From CALMEC01 sp963765105 (GTDB lineage: Bacteria; Actinomycetota; Thermoleophilia; Miltoncostaeales; Miltoncostaeaceae), in NCBI GenBank assembly GCA_963765105.1, contig CAVXUW010000004.1, positions 930,001-994,000 of the forward strand: a DNA stretch of 64,000 nucleotides, in the 5' to 3' direction. Positions within the stretch are counted from its first letter, which is position 1, and the number at the start of each line of letters is the position of its first letter. A program made the position numbers and the translations under genes. The notes beneath the pieces are model-generated. The model saw nothing but the letters and a program-made list of their open reading frames with translations. It ran no database searches and was not told the DNA's origin. Below, piece by piece: positions 49,163-57,208 of this stretch.

Positions 49163-49884
49163 GCTCGAGGCTCGACGGGGCCGTAGCGTGCGGGAGCACC
49201 CGTCACCGCACCCCAAAACTGGTCGCCAAAGTCGAAATGCCACCACTCCTCGACATACGCCGTAAAGCCGTGGTCGGCCATCGCCCAGAACAGCCGTCGA
49301 CGCAGTGAGCGGGCCTCGCTGGGCTCATCCTCGAGGGCCGCAGCCGCGGCGGCGGGAACGAACGCGTCGAAAACCGTCCCCAGGTCCAGTGGCTCACCAT
49401 CGCGGGTGCCGAGGGTGACATCAACGGCTCCGCCCGTCACATGCGGCGCGGGGCACACGGGGTCAACGCTGGGAACACTGACGTACCGGGCAGTCTCGGT
49501 GTCGAGCAACTCATCCGGCCAATCGGGGTGATCGCGGTGAAGTGCCGCGCGCCACTCGTTGTAGAGCGACGCCTGGGTCTCCTTGGCGCGCCACCCGTCC
49601 CAGACGATCAGGCTCACACCATCTGGCAGAGCCGCCGCAACCCGCTCCAGGCGCACGGCGACTCCGTCGCGCACCAGCGACTCCGGCCGTGTTCCCGGGC
49701 GCCCTTGATGGAAGTAGCGCGGATCATTGTGAACGCGGGGCCCGAGTGCTGCGACATCGACGAGAGGCTCACCGACCTCGTCAATGGGCACCTGGCGCCA
49801 ATCTGCGGGCGCGCGCAGCACCGGTAGAGGGCGCAGGGGTTCGTATGAGACGAATAACCGTTCGTGTTGTGGACCTTCCGTCAC
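49159..49884 (-). CDS. D-alanyl-D-alanine dipeptidase, VanX/DdpX family
   Basis: A 241-residue zinc dipeptidase. 'IVWDGWRAKETQASLYNEW', the zinc motif 'APHVTGGAVDVTLG' (S/P-x-H-x-x-G-x-A-x-D type) and 'YVEEWWHFDFGDQFWG' with the last His are present. Without vanHA it more likely recycles D-Ala-D-Ala than confers glycopeptide resistance. No signal peptide is apparent. GTG 49884; TACCCT lies seven bases upstream. Coupled to the MFS gene, which might import or export related peptides. Confidence 0.9.
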   Translation of the reverse strand: MTEGPQHERLFVSYEPLRPLPVLRAPADWRQVPIDEVGEPLVDVAALGPRVHNDPRYFHQGRPGTRPESLVRDGVAVRLERVAAALPDGVSLIVWDGWRAKETQASLYNEWRAALHRDHPDWPDELLDTETARYVSVPSVDPVCPAPHVTGGAVDVTLGTRDGEPLDLGTVFDAFVPAAAAAALEDEPSEARSLRRRLFWAMADHGFTAYVEEWWHFDFGDQFWGAVTGAPARYGPVEPRA

Positions 49885-49940
49885 GATGGGTAGGGTAGCC
49901 GCGAAGGTTTTGCCCAGGTCCTGCCGATATAAGGAGGGAT

Positions 49941-50276
49941 ATGGCTTCTGCCGACCTTCCGCTGCCCCCCGCTCGCATCCTCGTGAACGCTGACGAATTT
50001 CTGTTCAACGGCTCACGAGGGGCAGGCCCATCGGGAAAGTGGCGGATACAACTCAAAAACAACGGTGAAGATGACCACGACCTCGCGATTCGGCGCGAGG
50101 GCACGGTGATCTTCACTGGACCAATCGTTGGCCCCGGAAAATTGGGTAATGACATCAAAGTTCGTCTGAAGCCCGGGAAATACATTCTGTTCTGCACGAT
50201 CTCCGACCATGAGGCCCGAGGAATGTCCTGGCGTCTGAGTGTTCGGAAACCGAAGGTGAGGACGACCGCACCATGA
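49941..50276 (+). CDS. Cupredoxin-like copper protein without signal peptide
   Basis: A 111-residue beta-sandwich protein. Type 1 copper ligands can be assigned: His in 'NGEDDHDLAIRREG' and Cys, His, Met in 'LFCTISDHEARGMSW' (C-x4-H-x4-M). No secretion signal is visible, unlike most cupredoxins. AAGGAGGG stands right before ATG 49941. The stop overlaps the DUF1800 start (ATGA), so it is made together with a putative export or surface system. Confidence 0.8.
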   Translation: MASADLPLPPARILVNADEFLFNGSRGAGPSGKWRIQLKNNGEDDHDLAIRREGTVIFTGPIVGPGKLGNDIKVRLKPGKYILFCTISDHEARGMSWRLSVRKPKVRTTAP

Positions 50277-51607
50277 CCAAACCACGCAAGGCAACTGCCG
50301 CCGAGCGTCAACGTATCGAGCGCCTGTACTGGCGCGCCGGATTCGGCGCCGTTCCGGGCGAGATCGAGCGCCTCGCCCAGCGCGGCGTTCCCGCCGCCGT
50401 GGCGGAGCTCCTGCGTCCACGCGGGCCGCAGCTGCGCAAGGCCCCGGCGCCCACAGTCGACGGTCAGCCGATCGACCCGTTCAACGTCTACGGCCACGAC
50501 GTTCTGTGGTGGCTCGACCGCATGGTCCGTGGACGTCACCAGCTCATCGAGCGTATGACGCTCAACTGGCACGATCACTTCGCCGTCTCGAACGAGACCG
50601 TGAACGACGCGAAGCTGATGACGGTCCACTACTACCGTCTCCGTTCCGGCGCGCTCGGCAGCTTCCGCAAGCTCTCGCAGCAAATCCTGATCGACGGAGC
50701 GATGCAACAGTTCCTCGACCTGGCGAACTCCGACAAGGACTCACCCAATGAGAACTTTGCTCGCGAGCTGTTCGAGCTCTTCACGCTCGGCGTCAACAAC
50801 GGCTACACCGAGACCGACATCCGCGAGGCAGCTCGGGCACTGACCGGGTTCACCTACAACTACGACACGAAGGTCTTCGGGTACGACGCCGAGCGTCACG
50901 ACGACGGCGTCAAGACGATCTTCGGCAAGAAGGGCCGCTTCACCCCACGCGATGTGGTGAACATGGCGATCAACCACCCGAAGCACGCTCCGTACCTCAT
51001 GAAGAAGCTGTGGGGGTACTTCATTCCCCGGCCGGTACCGAAGAAGACCCTCAGCCAGATGGTCGTGGCGTACCGCAAATCCGGAACGCTCATCCGACCG
51101 GCGCTTCAGATCATCCTTACCCATCCGCTGCTCTATGCCGGGCTCAACGAACCCGACCAGGTCAAGCCTGCTGCCGTCTTCACCGCGGGAATGATGCGAA
51201 AGACCGGCACGTTCATCGATCGGGCCGACTGGGTCTGGATGCTCGACAACATGGGTCAGCGCCCGTTCTACCCGCCGAACGTTTCGGGATGGGAGCAGGA
51301 CGAGGCGTGGCTCACCACCGCCTCAATTCGCTCGCGCTACGAGGCCGCGTCACGTGTCATCGACATCATGGACATCAAGGACGGGTCGATTCCGAAGAAG
51401 GAGACGCCTGCCCAGGCGCTATCCACCGCCCTTCGCACCACCGGCAAACCGTGGGTGAGCCCACGCGGCCGCGCGGCGCTGGTTCGGTACGCCCGCACCA
51501 GTGTTGCCGACAAAACCGAGGACTACGAAGTGGAGCATTTCTGGCCCGAGCGCCAGCGGGTGCTGCGCCACGCGCTTCTCGCCGGACCCGACGCCCAGGT
51601 GTGCTGA
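50273..51607 (+). CDS. DUF1800 family protein
   Basis: A 444-residue protein. 'RLYWRAGFGAVPGEIERL', 'MTLNWHDHFAVSNE', 'NENFARELFELFTLGVNNGY', 'EAARALTGFTYNYD' and 'FYPPNVSGWEQDEAWL' identify DUF1800, usually encoded beside DUF1501. No signal peptide is seen here. Function unknown. It is coupled at both ends (ATGA with cupredoxin, TGATG with DUF1501). Confidence 0.93.
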   Translation: MTKPRKATAAERQRIERLYWRAGFGAVPGEIERLAQRGVPAAVAELLRPRGPQLRKAPAPTVDGQPIDPFNVYGHDVLWWLDRMVRGRHQLIERMTLNWHDHFAVSNETVNDAKLMTVHYYRLRSGALGSFRKLSQQILIDGAMQQFLDLANSDKDSPNENFARELFELFTLGVNNGYTETDIREAARALTGFTYNYDTKVFGYDAERHDDGVKTIFGKKGRFTPRDVVNMAINHPKHAPYLMKKLWGYFIPRPVPKKTLSQMVVAYRKSGTLIRPALQIILTHPLLYAGLNEPDQVKPAAVFTAGMMRKTGTFIDRADWVWMLDNMGQRPFYPPNVSGWEQDEAWLTTASIRSRYEAASRVIDIMDIKDGSIPKKETPAQALSTALRTTGKPWVSPRGRAALVRYARTSVADKTEDYEVEHFWPERQRVLRHALLAGPDAQVC

Positions 51608-51624
51608 TGAACGGAGAACGACGT

Positions 51625-53019
51625 ATGAACAGCGACCCTTTCTGCGGGTGCGATGACTTTCACGTGTCGCGTCGAGCCATGCTCGGAAGCGCAGCCAACA
51701 ACATCGTTGTGCTGCCCGAGATGGTCCTCACGGACGGTCCGGCGGCAACCGCCGATGCGATGAGCCGCGGTGGAATCACGCGACGACGCCTGCTGGCGGG
51801 AGCCGGCGGCTTGGCCGTGGCGTGCGCCGCAATGCCGCGGTTTGGGGCGCGTAGCATTCTCGAGGCCGCCGCCGCTCAGGCCGCGGAGGACCCCAACGCG
51901 CGCATTCTGGTCTCGATCTACCTCGAGGGTGGCAACGACGGTCTGAACACCCTCGTTCCGCTCGCCGACCCGCAGTACGCAAAGCTCCGCAGCCGCGTAG
52001 CGATTGCCCCCGGCTCGACGCTGGCCGTCAACGGACGCACCGACTTCGGGTGGCACCCGTCACTCACTGGGCTGAAGACGCTGTATGACGCTGGCAAGGT
52101 CGGGGTTCTCCCCGCAGTGGACTACGCCAACCCCGACCAGTCGCACTTCAACTCCGCCATCTTCTGGCGCACCGGTGTGGTGGGGCAAACGCTTGACCGC
52201 AGCGGCTGGCTCGGCCGGACGATCGATGCGATCGGCAACACCACCAACCCGTTGCAGGCGATCAGCATGGGCTGGGGCCTCGACCCCATCTTGCTGTCGC
52301 GGCAAGCCCCGGTGGCGACGGTGTTTGACCCCGCCGGTTTCGGCTTCAGCATCCCCGGTGTGTGGTCCAACGACGCAGCTCTCAATCCCTACCGTGCGAT
52401 GCTCTCGGGAGCGAAGAGCAAGGCTCGCAAGGCCTCGCAAAACGCCTACCGTGGCGCCGTCAGCGTGTACGACCAGCTCGCGGGTCTTCGCGCCCAGGGC
52501 GAGAACATTCCACCCCCGCCGGTGGCATACCCGGACGAACACCTGGGCAATGGCCTCCGCCACCTGGCACGGATGTTGGGCGCCGGTCTCGGCACCCGCA
52601 TCGCGACCCTCAGCCAGGGCGGCTACGACACGCACGATGACCAGCCCACCAACCACGCGGAGCTCTTGAAGACGCTGTCCGATTCGCTCGTTGCGTGGCA
52701 GGCCGACCTCGATTCACGGGGCCTGTCGGATCGCGTGCTGACTCTGGTGTGGAGCGAGTTCGGCCGTCGTGCCGAGGACAACGACTCCAGCGGCACCGAC
52801 CACGGCGCCGGCGGCCTGGTGCTGACGGTGGGCAACAAGGCCAGTAGCGGAATCCTCAGCGAGTTTCCCGGGCTCACGAACCTGGATGAGGACGGCAACC
52901 TGCTGGTCACCACCGAGTTCCGCAACCTCTACGCCTCAGTGCTCGAAGGCTGGATGGGCGTGGACGGCGGTCGCATCCTGCCGGGCGTCGACGCCCGACG
53001 GATCGCCCTCGTCAAATAG
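51625..53019 (+). CDS. DUF1501 family protein, Tat-type signal
   Basis: A 464-residue protein of the alkaline-phosphatase/sulfatase-like DUF1501 family. 'GGITRRRLLAGAGGLAVACA' is a twin-arginine signal about 45 residues in, preceded by a cysteine-containing 'FCGCDDFHVSRRAMLG' segment. 'VSIYLEGGNDGLNTLVPLAD', 'DQSHFNSAIFWRTG' and 'WSEFGRRAEDNDSSGTDHG' are conserved. ATG 51625 has GGAG eight bases upstream; ATG 51607, which overlaps the DUF1800 stop, is possible. Folded export by Tat is inferred; substrate unknown. The 3' end overlaps the convergent GGDEF gene by eight bases. Confidence 0.92.
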   Translation: MNSDPFCGCDDFHVSRRAMLGSAANNIVVLPEMVLTDGPAATADAMSRGGITRRRLLAGAGGLAVACAAMPRFGARSILEAAAAQAAEDPNARILVSIYLEGGNDGLNTLVPLADPQYAKLRSRVAIAPGSTLAVNGRTDFGWHPSLTGLKTLYDAGKVGVLPAVDYANPDQSHFNSAIFWRTGVVGQTLDRSGWLGRTIDAIGNTTNPLQAISMGWGLDPILLSRQAPVATVFDPAGFGFSIPGVWSNDAALNPYRAMLSGAKSKARKASQNAYRGAVSVYDQLAGLRAQGENIPPPPVAYPDEHLGNGLRHLARMLGAGLGTRIATLSQGGYDTHDDQPTNHAELLKTLSDSLVAWQADLDSRGLSDRVLTLVWSEFGRRAEDNDSSGTDHGAGGLVLTVGNKASSGILSEFPGLTNLDEDGNLLVTTEFRNLYASVLEGWMGVDGGRILPGVDARRIALVK

Positions 53020-56000
53020 CGGTGGGTGTGGGGCGGTGGGCGCCAAGAGCGTCCACCGCCGTCCGCACCTGATCGACGCTGAGCGGGCGGCTGAAGAAGT
53101 AGCCCTGCCCCATCGCGCAGTTCATGGTCCGGAGAGAATTCGCTTCGCTGCGGTGTTCGATGCCTTCGGCGACAACGTCGAGACCGAGGGTACGAGACAG
53201 GTGGATGATGGCTCCCGTGAGCGGCTCGTCGCCGCCGGAGAGGCCGTGCACGAACGGCGCGGCCAGCTTCAATACGTCCACTGGCAGGCGCTTGAGATAT
53301 GCCAGTGAGGAGAAGCCGGTACCGAAGTCGTCGATCGCGACGCGAACCCCGAGATCGCGAATTGTCTCGAGGACGGCGATTGCGTGCTCCGTGTTGTCCA
53401 TGAGGACCGATTCGGTGAGCTCCAAGACGAGGCAACGTGGGTCGATGCCGGTGCTGGCGATTGCCTCCGTGACGACGTGGAACAAGTCGCCACGACGTAG
53501 TTGGTGCCCGGAGATGTTGACGCTGATGAACCAGTCGCGCACGCGTGGCGACTGACCCGCCCATTCCTGAAACTGGCGACACGCCTCGTGGAGAATCCAC
53601 CGCCCAAGCTCACCGATGGCTCCGGTTTGCTCGGCCACACCGATGAACTCAGCAGGGCTGATAGGGCCATGCTCGGGATGCTCCCAGCGGACGAGAGCCT
53701 CCAAACCGCGCACTTGTGTGGTGGCAAGTTCGACGATCGGTTGGAAGTGGAGGCGAAACTCGTTGTGCTCCAAGGCGCGGCGCAGATCACCGGTCAGCGA
53801 CAGCTCGCGAGCCACCGCCGAATGGGCGTTGGCGGTAAAGCGGTGCACCGTACCCTTGCCGTTGCGCTTGGCGGCGTACATCGCGATGTCGGCGTTTCGC
53901 AGAAGCTCCTCGACGGTGACGCCACCCTCAGGGGTAACCGCGATGCCGACACTGGAGCGCGTGTAGATCTCGCGCCCCTCGATGTCGAAGGGCTCTTGGA
54001 AAGCGGTCACCAACCGTTCGGTGACGAGGCCGATGACGTGCTCGCAGTCGAAGTCATCGATATCGAGAGCAATGGCAAACTCGTCGCCGCCCAGTCGTGC
54101 TGCGGTATCCGTCGGACGAAGACACGCGCTGAGTCGCTTGGCGACGCCGAGGAGCAGCTCATCGCCCGCTTGGTGACCAAGGGTGTCGTTCACGGCCTTG
54201 AAATCGTCGAGATCAAGGAAGACGACCGCGACATTTCCGGTGGGTCGGCGCACCCGACGGGCTAAGGCCTGGCCGATCCGGTCCTCGAACAGTGCGCGGT
54301 TTGCCAACCCGGTGAGCGGATCGTGAAAGGCCTGGTGGGCCAGACGTGATTCGAGTTCACGGCGTTCGGTCACATCACGCATCGTGAGCACGATGCCGCC
54401 CACATTGGGGTCATCGCACATGTCGGCGACGATGGCATCGACACGCCGGTAGTCGCCCGACTCATGACGCAGACGCCACTCGATTGTCGTTCCGTCAACC
54501 AGAATGTCCGGTCCGGCGGCGGCGTCTTCCGGGTGAAGACGGGCGGCAAGGTTCGTCCCGTCAATCGCGTTGGGCAGACAGCCCAACAGGGTCGTCACCG
54601 AGGGGGTTGAGAAATGTACCCGTCCGGAACGATCCACCACGAGGATGACGTCGGTGGCGTTCTGAATGAGCGACCGGAAGCGCTCCTCGCTGGCGCGTGT
54701 GTGGAGATCCTCGGTGAGTGCGGCGGTCTCGACGGCAAGCCCGGCTTGGGCGCAGACGGTCTCGAGCGCGCGGCGGCGCGACTCGCCCGGGATGCGATCG
54801 AGGCTGACCGCGAGGATGCCGGTGACATCATCGTCAACGACGACGGGAACAATAAGGGCCACGGGTCGCGCTGGCGAGAGCCCGAGGGCGCCATCGATGT
54901 GTGGCCGCTCCTCAGCCAGGCTGCGGATAACGCAGGCGTCGCCCATGGCAAGGGCGCGCCCGGCATCCACCGGCAGAGAAGCGAGGTCAACCACACACGG
55001 GGTGTGCACCGGCCGCTCGCCGCGGGTGGCGACAAGCCCCATCGCATCCGTTGGACCGGCAAAAAGACGCACCGTCCAGTGAGGACGGTCGCGCACCAGA
55101 GTTTCGGCGGCGTCGATCGCGACGGCAAACATCGCATCCCGATCGGTCGCCGCAACGAGCGCGTGACCAGCCCGGCGCAGGGTCTTCTCTCGCGAGGTGG
55201 ATTCGCGGTGCATTTCCACCGCGTGAGTTTGGCTGCGGACGAGCTCACTCATCCGGATCACGATCAGGATGAACAGGATGATCATTCCAGCAACCACCAC
55301 GGGCACGTTGACGGTGGTATCCAGCAGCGTGCGGACAAGCAACGCCGCCGGAGCGGCAATGGCGGCGACGGCCAGGAGGACGAGCCGGGGGGTGGTGATG
55401 CCGCGGCGGGCAGCAAGCGACGACTCAACCAACGTGCTGGCCAGGGGGTGGGACGCGGCCACGGCGAAGGCCAGGGCGGCGCCCACCAACATGAGGCGGC
55501 TGAGGGACGCGCCTCCGGCGATGGAGTGCGTCGTCGTCACGTTCCCCAGAACGTCGGCGGCGATGAGGGTGAGACCGCCTCCGATGAGGAGCCGGGCCGC
55601 AAGCGACTCGACCGTCACGACGAATGCGAGTCGGAGGATCATCGTAAAGAGAACGATGCCGAGAATCGGCGTGGTCATGCTCACAAGTCGATCGATGAGA
55701 TCGATGTCCCCACGCGTGGCGATGGGGTCGAGGACAAAGATCCACGACACCAGGGCGAAGCCCACAGCAGCGATCAAAGCATCGGTTCGTCCGCCACGAC
55801 GCTCTGGCGCCGTGCGCCGCAGCACCTGTGCCATTGCCACCACGATGACGAGCACGGCAAGAGAGTGAACCGGCGCGTACCACCGTTCGCTGCCGAATGC
55901 GATACGCAGCGCCTCGGCCGCAACAACGCCAACAAGGCCAATCGCGATCAGTCCCCAGACGGTGCCGTCACGTTCAACTCGTCCACCCGCGGGACGGACC

Positions 56001-56131
56001 ATCGCGATCACCGCGCCGAGGGCAGCCACAGCGAAAAGGCCAAGACGAGCGTAGTCACCAGGCACGACAACGTGCGCCACGGCGAGCACGCCGCTTGCAA
56101 TGAGAAGGACTCGCCATGTCGTTGCCGTCAC
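53012..56131 (-). CDS. Membrane GGDEF-EAL protein with GAF and PAS domains
   Basis: A 1039-residue cyclic-di-GMP enzyme. Residues 1-300 hold about nine membrane helices; a GAF-like domain (about 330-480) and a PAS domain (about 485-600) follow. The cyclase motif 'RLGGDEFAIAL' and the phosphodiesterase motifs 'LEALVRWEHPEHG', 'ELTESVLM', 'IDDFGTGFSSLAYLKRLPVD' and 'VVAEGIEHR' are intact, so both activities are possible; in the EAL part 'KLAAPF' replaces the usual KIDRSF while the lysine is kept. GTG 56131. Downstream of the cytochrome oxidase genes on the same strand. Confidence 0.95.
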   Translation of the reverse strand: MTATTWRVLLIASGVLAVAHVVVPGDYARLGLFAVAALGAVIAMVRPAGGRVERDGTVWGLIAIGLVGVVAAEALRIAFGSERWYAPVHSLAVLVIVVAMAQVLRRTAPERRGGRTDALIAAVGFALVSWIFVLDPIATRGDIDLIDRLVSMTTPILGIVLFTMILRLAFVVTVESLAARLLIGGGLTLIAADVLGNVTTTHSIAGGASLSRLMLVGAALAFAVAASHPLASTLVESSLAARRGITTPRLVLLAVAAIAAPAALLVRTLLDTTVNVPVVVAGMIILFILIVIRMSELVRSQTHAVEMHRESTSREKTLRRAGHALVAATDRDAMFAVAIDAAETLVRDRPHWTVRLFAGPTDAMGLVATRGERPVHTPCVVDLASLPVDAGRALAMGDACVIRSLAEERPHIDGALGLSPARPVALIVPVVVDDDVTGILAVSLDRIPGESRRRALETVCAQAGLAVETAALTEDLHTRASEERFRSLIQNATDVILVVDRSGRVHFSTPSVTTLLGCLPNAIDGTNLAARLHPEDAAAGPDILVDGTTIEWRLRHESGDYRRVDAIVADMCDDPNVGGIVLTMRDVTERRELESRLAHQAFHDPLTGLANRALFEDRIGQALARRVRRPTGNVAVVFLDLDDFKAVNDTLGHQAGDELLLGVAKRLSACLRPTDTAARLGGDEFAIALDIDDFDCEHVIGLVTERLVTAFQEPFDIEGREIYTRSSVGIAVTPEGGVTVEELLRNADIAMYAAKRNGKGTVHRFTANAHSAVARELSLTGDLRRALEHNEFRLHFQPIVELATTQVRGLEALVRWEHPEHGPISPAEFIGVAEQTGAIGELGRWILHEACRQFQEWAGQSPRVRDWFISVNISGHQLRRGDLFHVVTEAIASTGIDPRCLVLELTESVLMDNTEHAIAVLETIRDLGVRVAIDDFGTGFSSLAYLKRLPVDVLKLAAPFVHGLSGGDEPLTGAIIHLSRTLGLDVVAEGIEHRSEANSLRTMNCAMGQGYFFSRPLSVDQVRTAVDALGAHRPTPTAI

Positions 56132-56183
56132 CGTAGATGTATCGGCGCGGCGCGAGCCTCACATAACCCGCGAAACGGGAGGA

Positions 56184-56591
56184 TTACTCGATTGGCTCCG
56201 GGGGCCGTGCGGCGCTCTCTTTGCTCGTACCCGCCACCTTGGCGACGTACGCGGCGACGTCGCGAGCGTCGTCGCCGGTCACAATGTTTGCGGGCATGAT
56301 GGGCTGTGAGTTCTGCTCCGGCTGCTCAATCCACTTCGTTACGACGCCCTCGAAGGAGCTCGACTCAAAGCCCTGCTGACGTGCTCCGCGGAACGCATCG
56401 TCCATGTTCGGACCGCCAACTTTGAGGTCGCCCTTCGTGCCGGCATCCGCCAGGGTATGGCAGCCGCCACATGATGAGGTGAAGAGCTTCTTTCCGTTCG
56501 CCTCGTCGGGCGTACCCGACGCCCCTCCGCACCCGGTGAAACCGGCGACAGCAAGCGAGACGGCAGCGATGAGTAGCGGTGCGCGGCGCAT
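56184..56591 (-). CDS. Lipoprotein c-type cytochrome
   Basis: A 135-residue protein. 'LLIAAVSLAVAGFTGC' is a lipoprotein signal with the modified Cys near residue 20; the haem site is 'SSCGGCHTL' (CxxCH) and the distal Met is probably in 'QPIMPANIV'. It would carry electrons to the oxidase from the outer face of the membrane. Start overlaps the coxC stop, so it is part of the cox operon. Confidence 0.9.
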   Translation of the reverse strand: MRRAPLLIAAVSLAVAGFTGCGGASGTPDEANGKKLFTSSCGGCHTLADAGTKGDLKVGGPNMDDAFRGARQQGFESSSFEGVVTKWIEQPEQNSQPIMPANIVTGDDARDVAAYVAKVAGTSKESAARPPEPIE

Positions 56592-57208
56592 CAGACGAGG
56601 TACACCACGACGTAGAGGAACACCCAAACGACGTCGACGAAGTGCCAGTAGATCGATCCGGCGACGAGCGGCCCGGCGGCACCGTGGCGGAACTCGCCGC
56701 GACGGGCGCGGAGAAGACAGAACGTGAGGACTGAGAGGCCGACGAACACGTGGAAACCGTGAAGGCCCGTGAGTGAGTAGAAGATCGTCCCGAACATCTG
56801 GTCCTGCGGACTGAACGCGAGATGTGCGTACTCGTTGATCTGAATGATGAGGAACGTGGAACCCAGAAGAATCGTGACGATGAGCCCGCGGATAAGGCCC
56901 TTACGATCGCCCACAGCGAGACGCTTCTCGGCCCACCAGATCGTAAAGCTGGAAAAGACCAGAATCGCCGTGTTCACGCCGGTCAAGAGCTTGGGAATCT
57001 CAAAGAGCTCGCCATCTTTGAAGACGGGCGGCCACTGCTCGGCGTTCGACCGGGCGATGAAGAAGGCGGTGAAGAACGAGGCGAAAACCATAATCTCCGA
57101 CCCGATGAAGATCACCATGCCGAGGGTCGCCGCGTTCATGCGTGCCATACCCGATGTGTTCTGCGTCGCGGGTGCGTCCGCGTGATGGATGGGTGCGTGG
57201 GTGGCCAT
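56591..57208 (-). CDS. ctaE: Cytochrome c oxidase subunit III
   Basis: A 205-residue subunit with five membrane helices, the short actinobacterial form. 'LGMVIFIGSEIMVFASFFTA', 'TGLHGFHVFVGL' and 'YWHFVDVVWVFLYVVVYL' are conserved. ATG 57208 overlaps the coxA stop (TAATG). Confidence 0.95.
   Translation of the reverse strand: MATHAPIHHADAPATQNTSGMARMNAATLGMVIFIGSEIMVFASFFTAFFIARSNAEQWPPVFKDGELFEIPKLLTGVNTAILVFSSFTIWWAEKRLAVGDRKGLIRGLIVTILLGSTFLIIQINEYAHLAFSPQDQMFGTIFYSLTGLHGFHVFVGLSVLTFCLLRARRGEFRHGAAGPLVAGSIYWHFVDVVWVFLYVVVYLV

Noticed and set aside
49159..49884. Vancomycin resistance locus
   Set aside because: Only the VanX-like dipeptidase is present; no vanH, vanA or vanRS genes are nearby, so peptidoglycan recycling is more likely.
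56160..56185. Terminator between cytochrome c and the GGDEF gene
   Set aside because: The CCCG-CGAAA-CGGG stem has only four pairs, too weak to claim.
54614..56299. 561-codon open frame on the plus strand
   Set aside because: It is antisense to the GGDEF-EAL gene, has Arg/His/Gly-rich composition and no recognisable domain; a GC-skew shadow.
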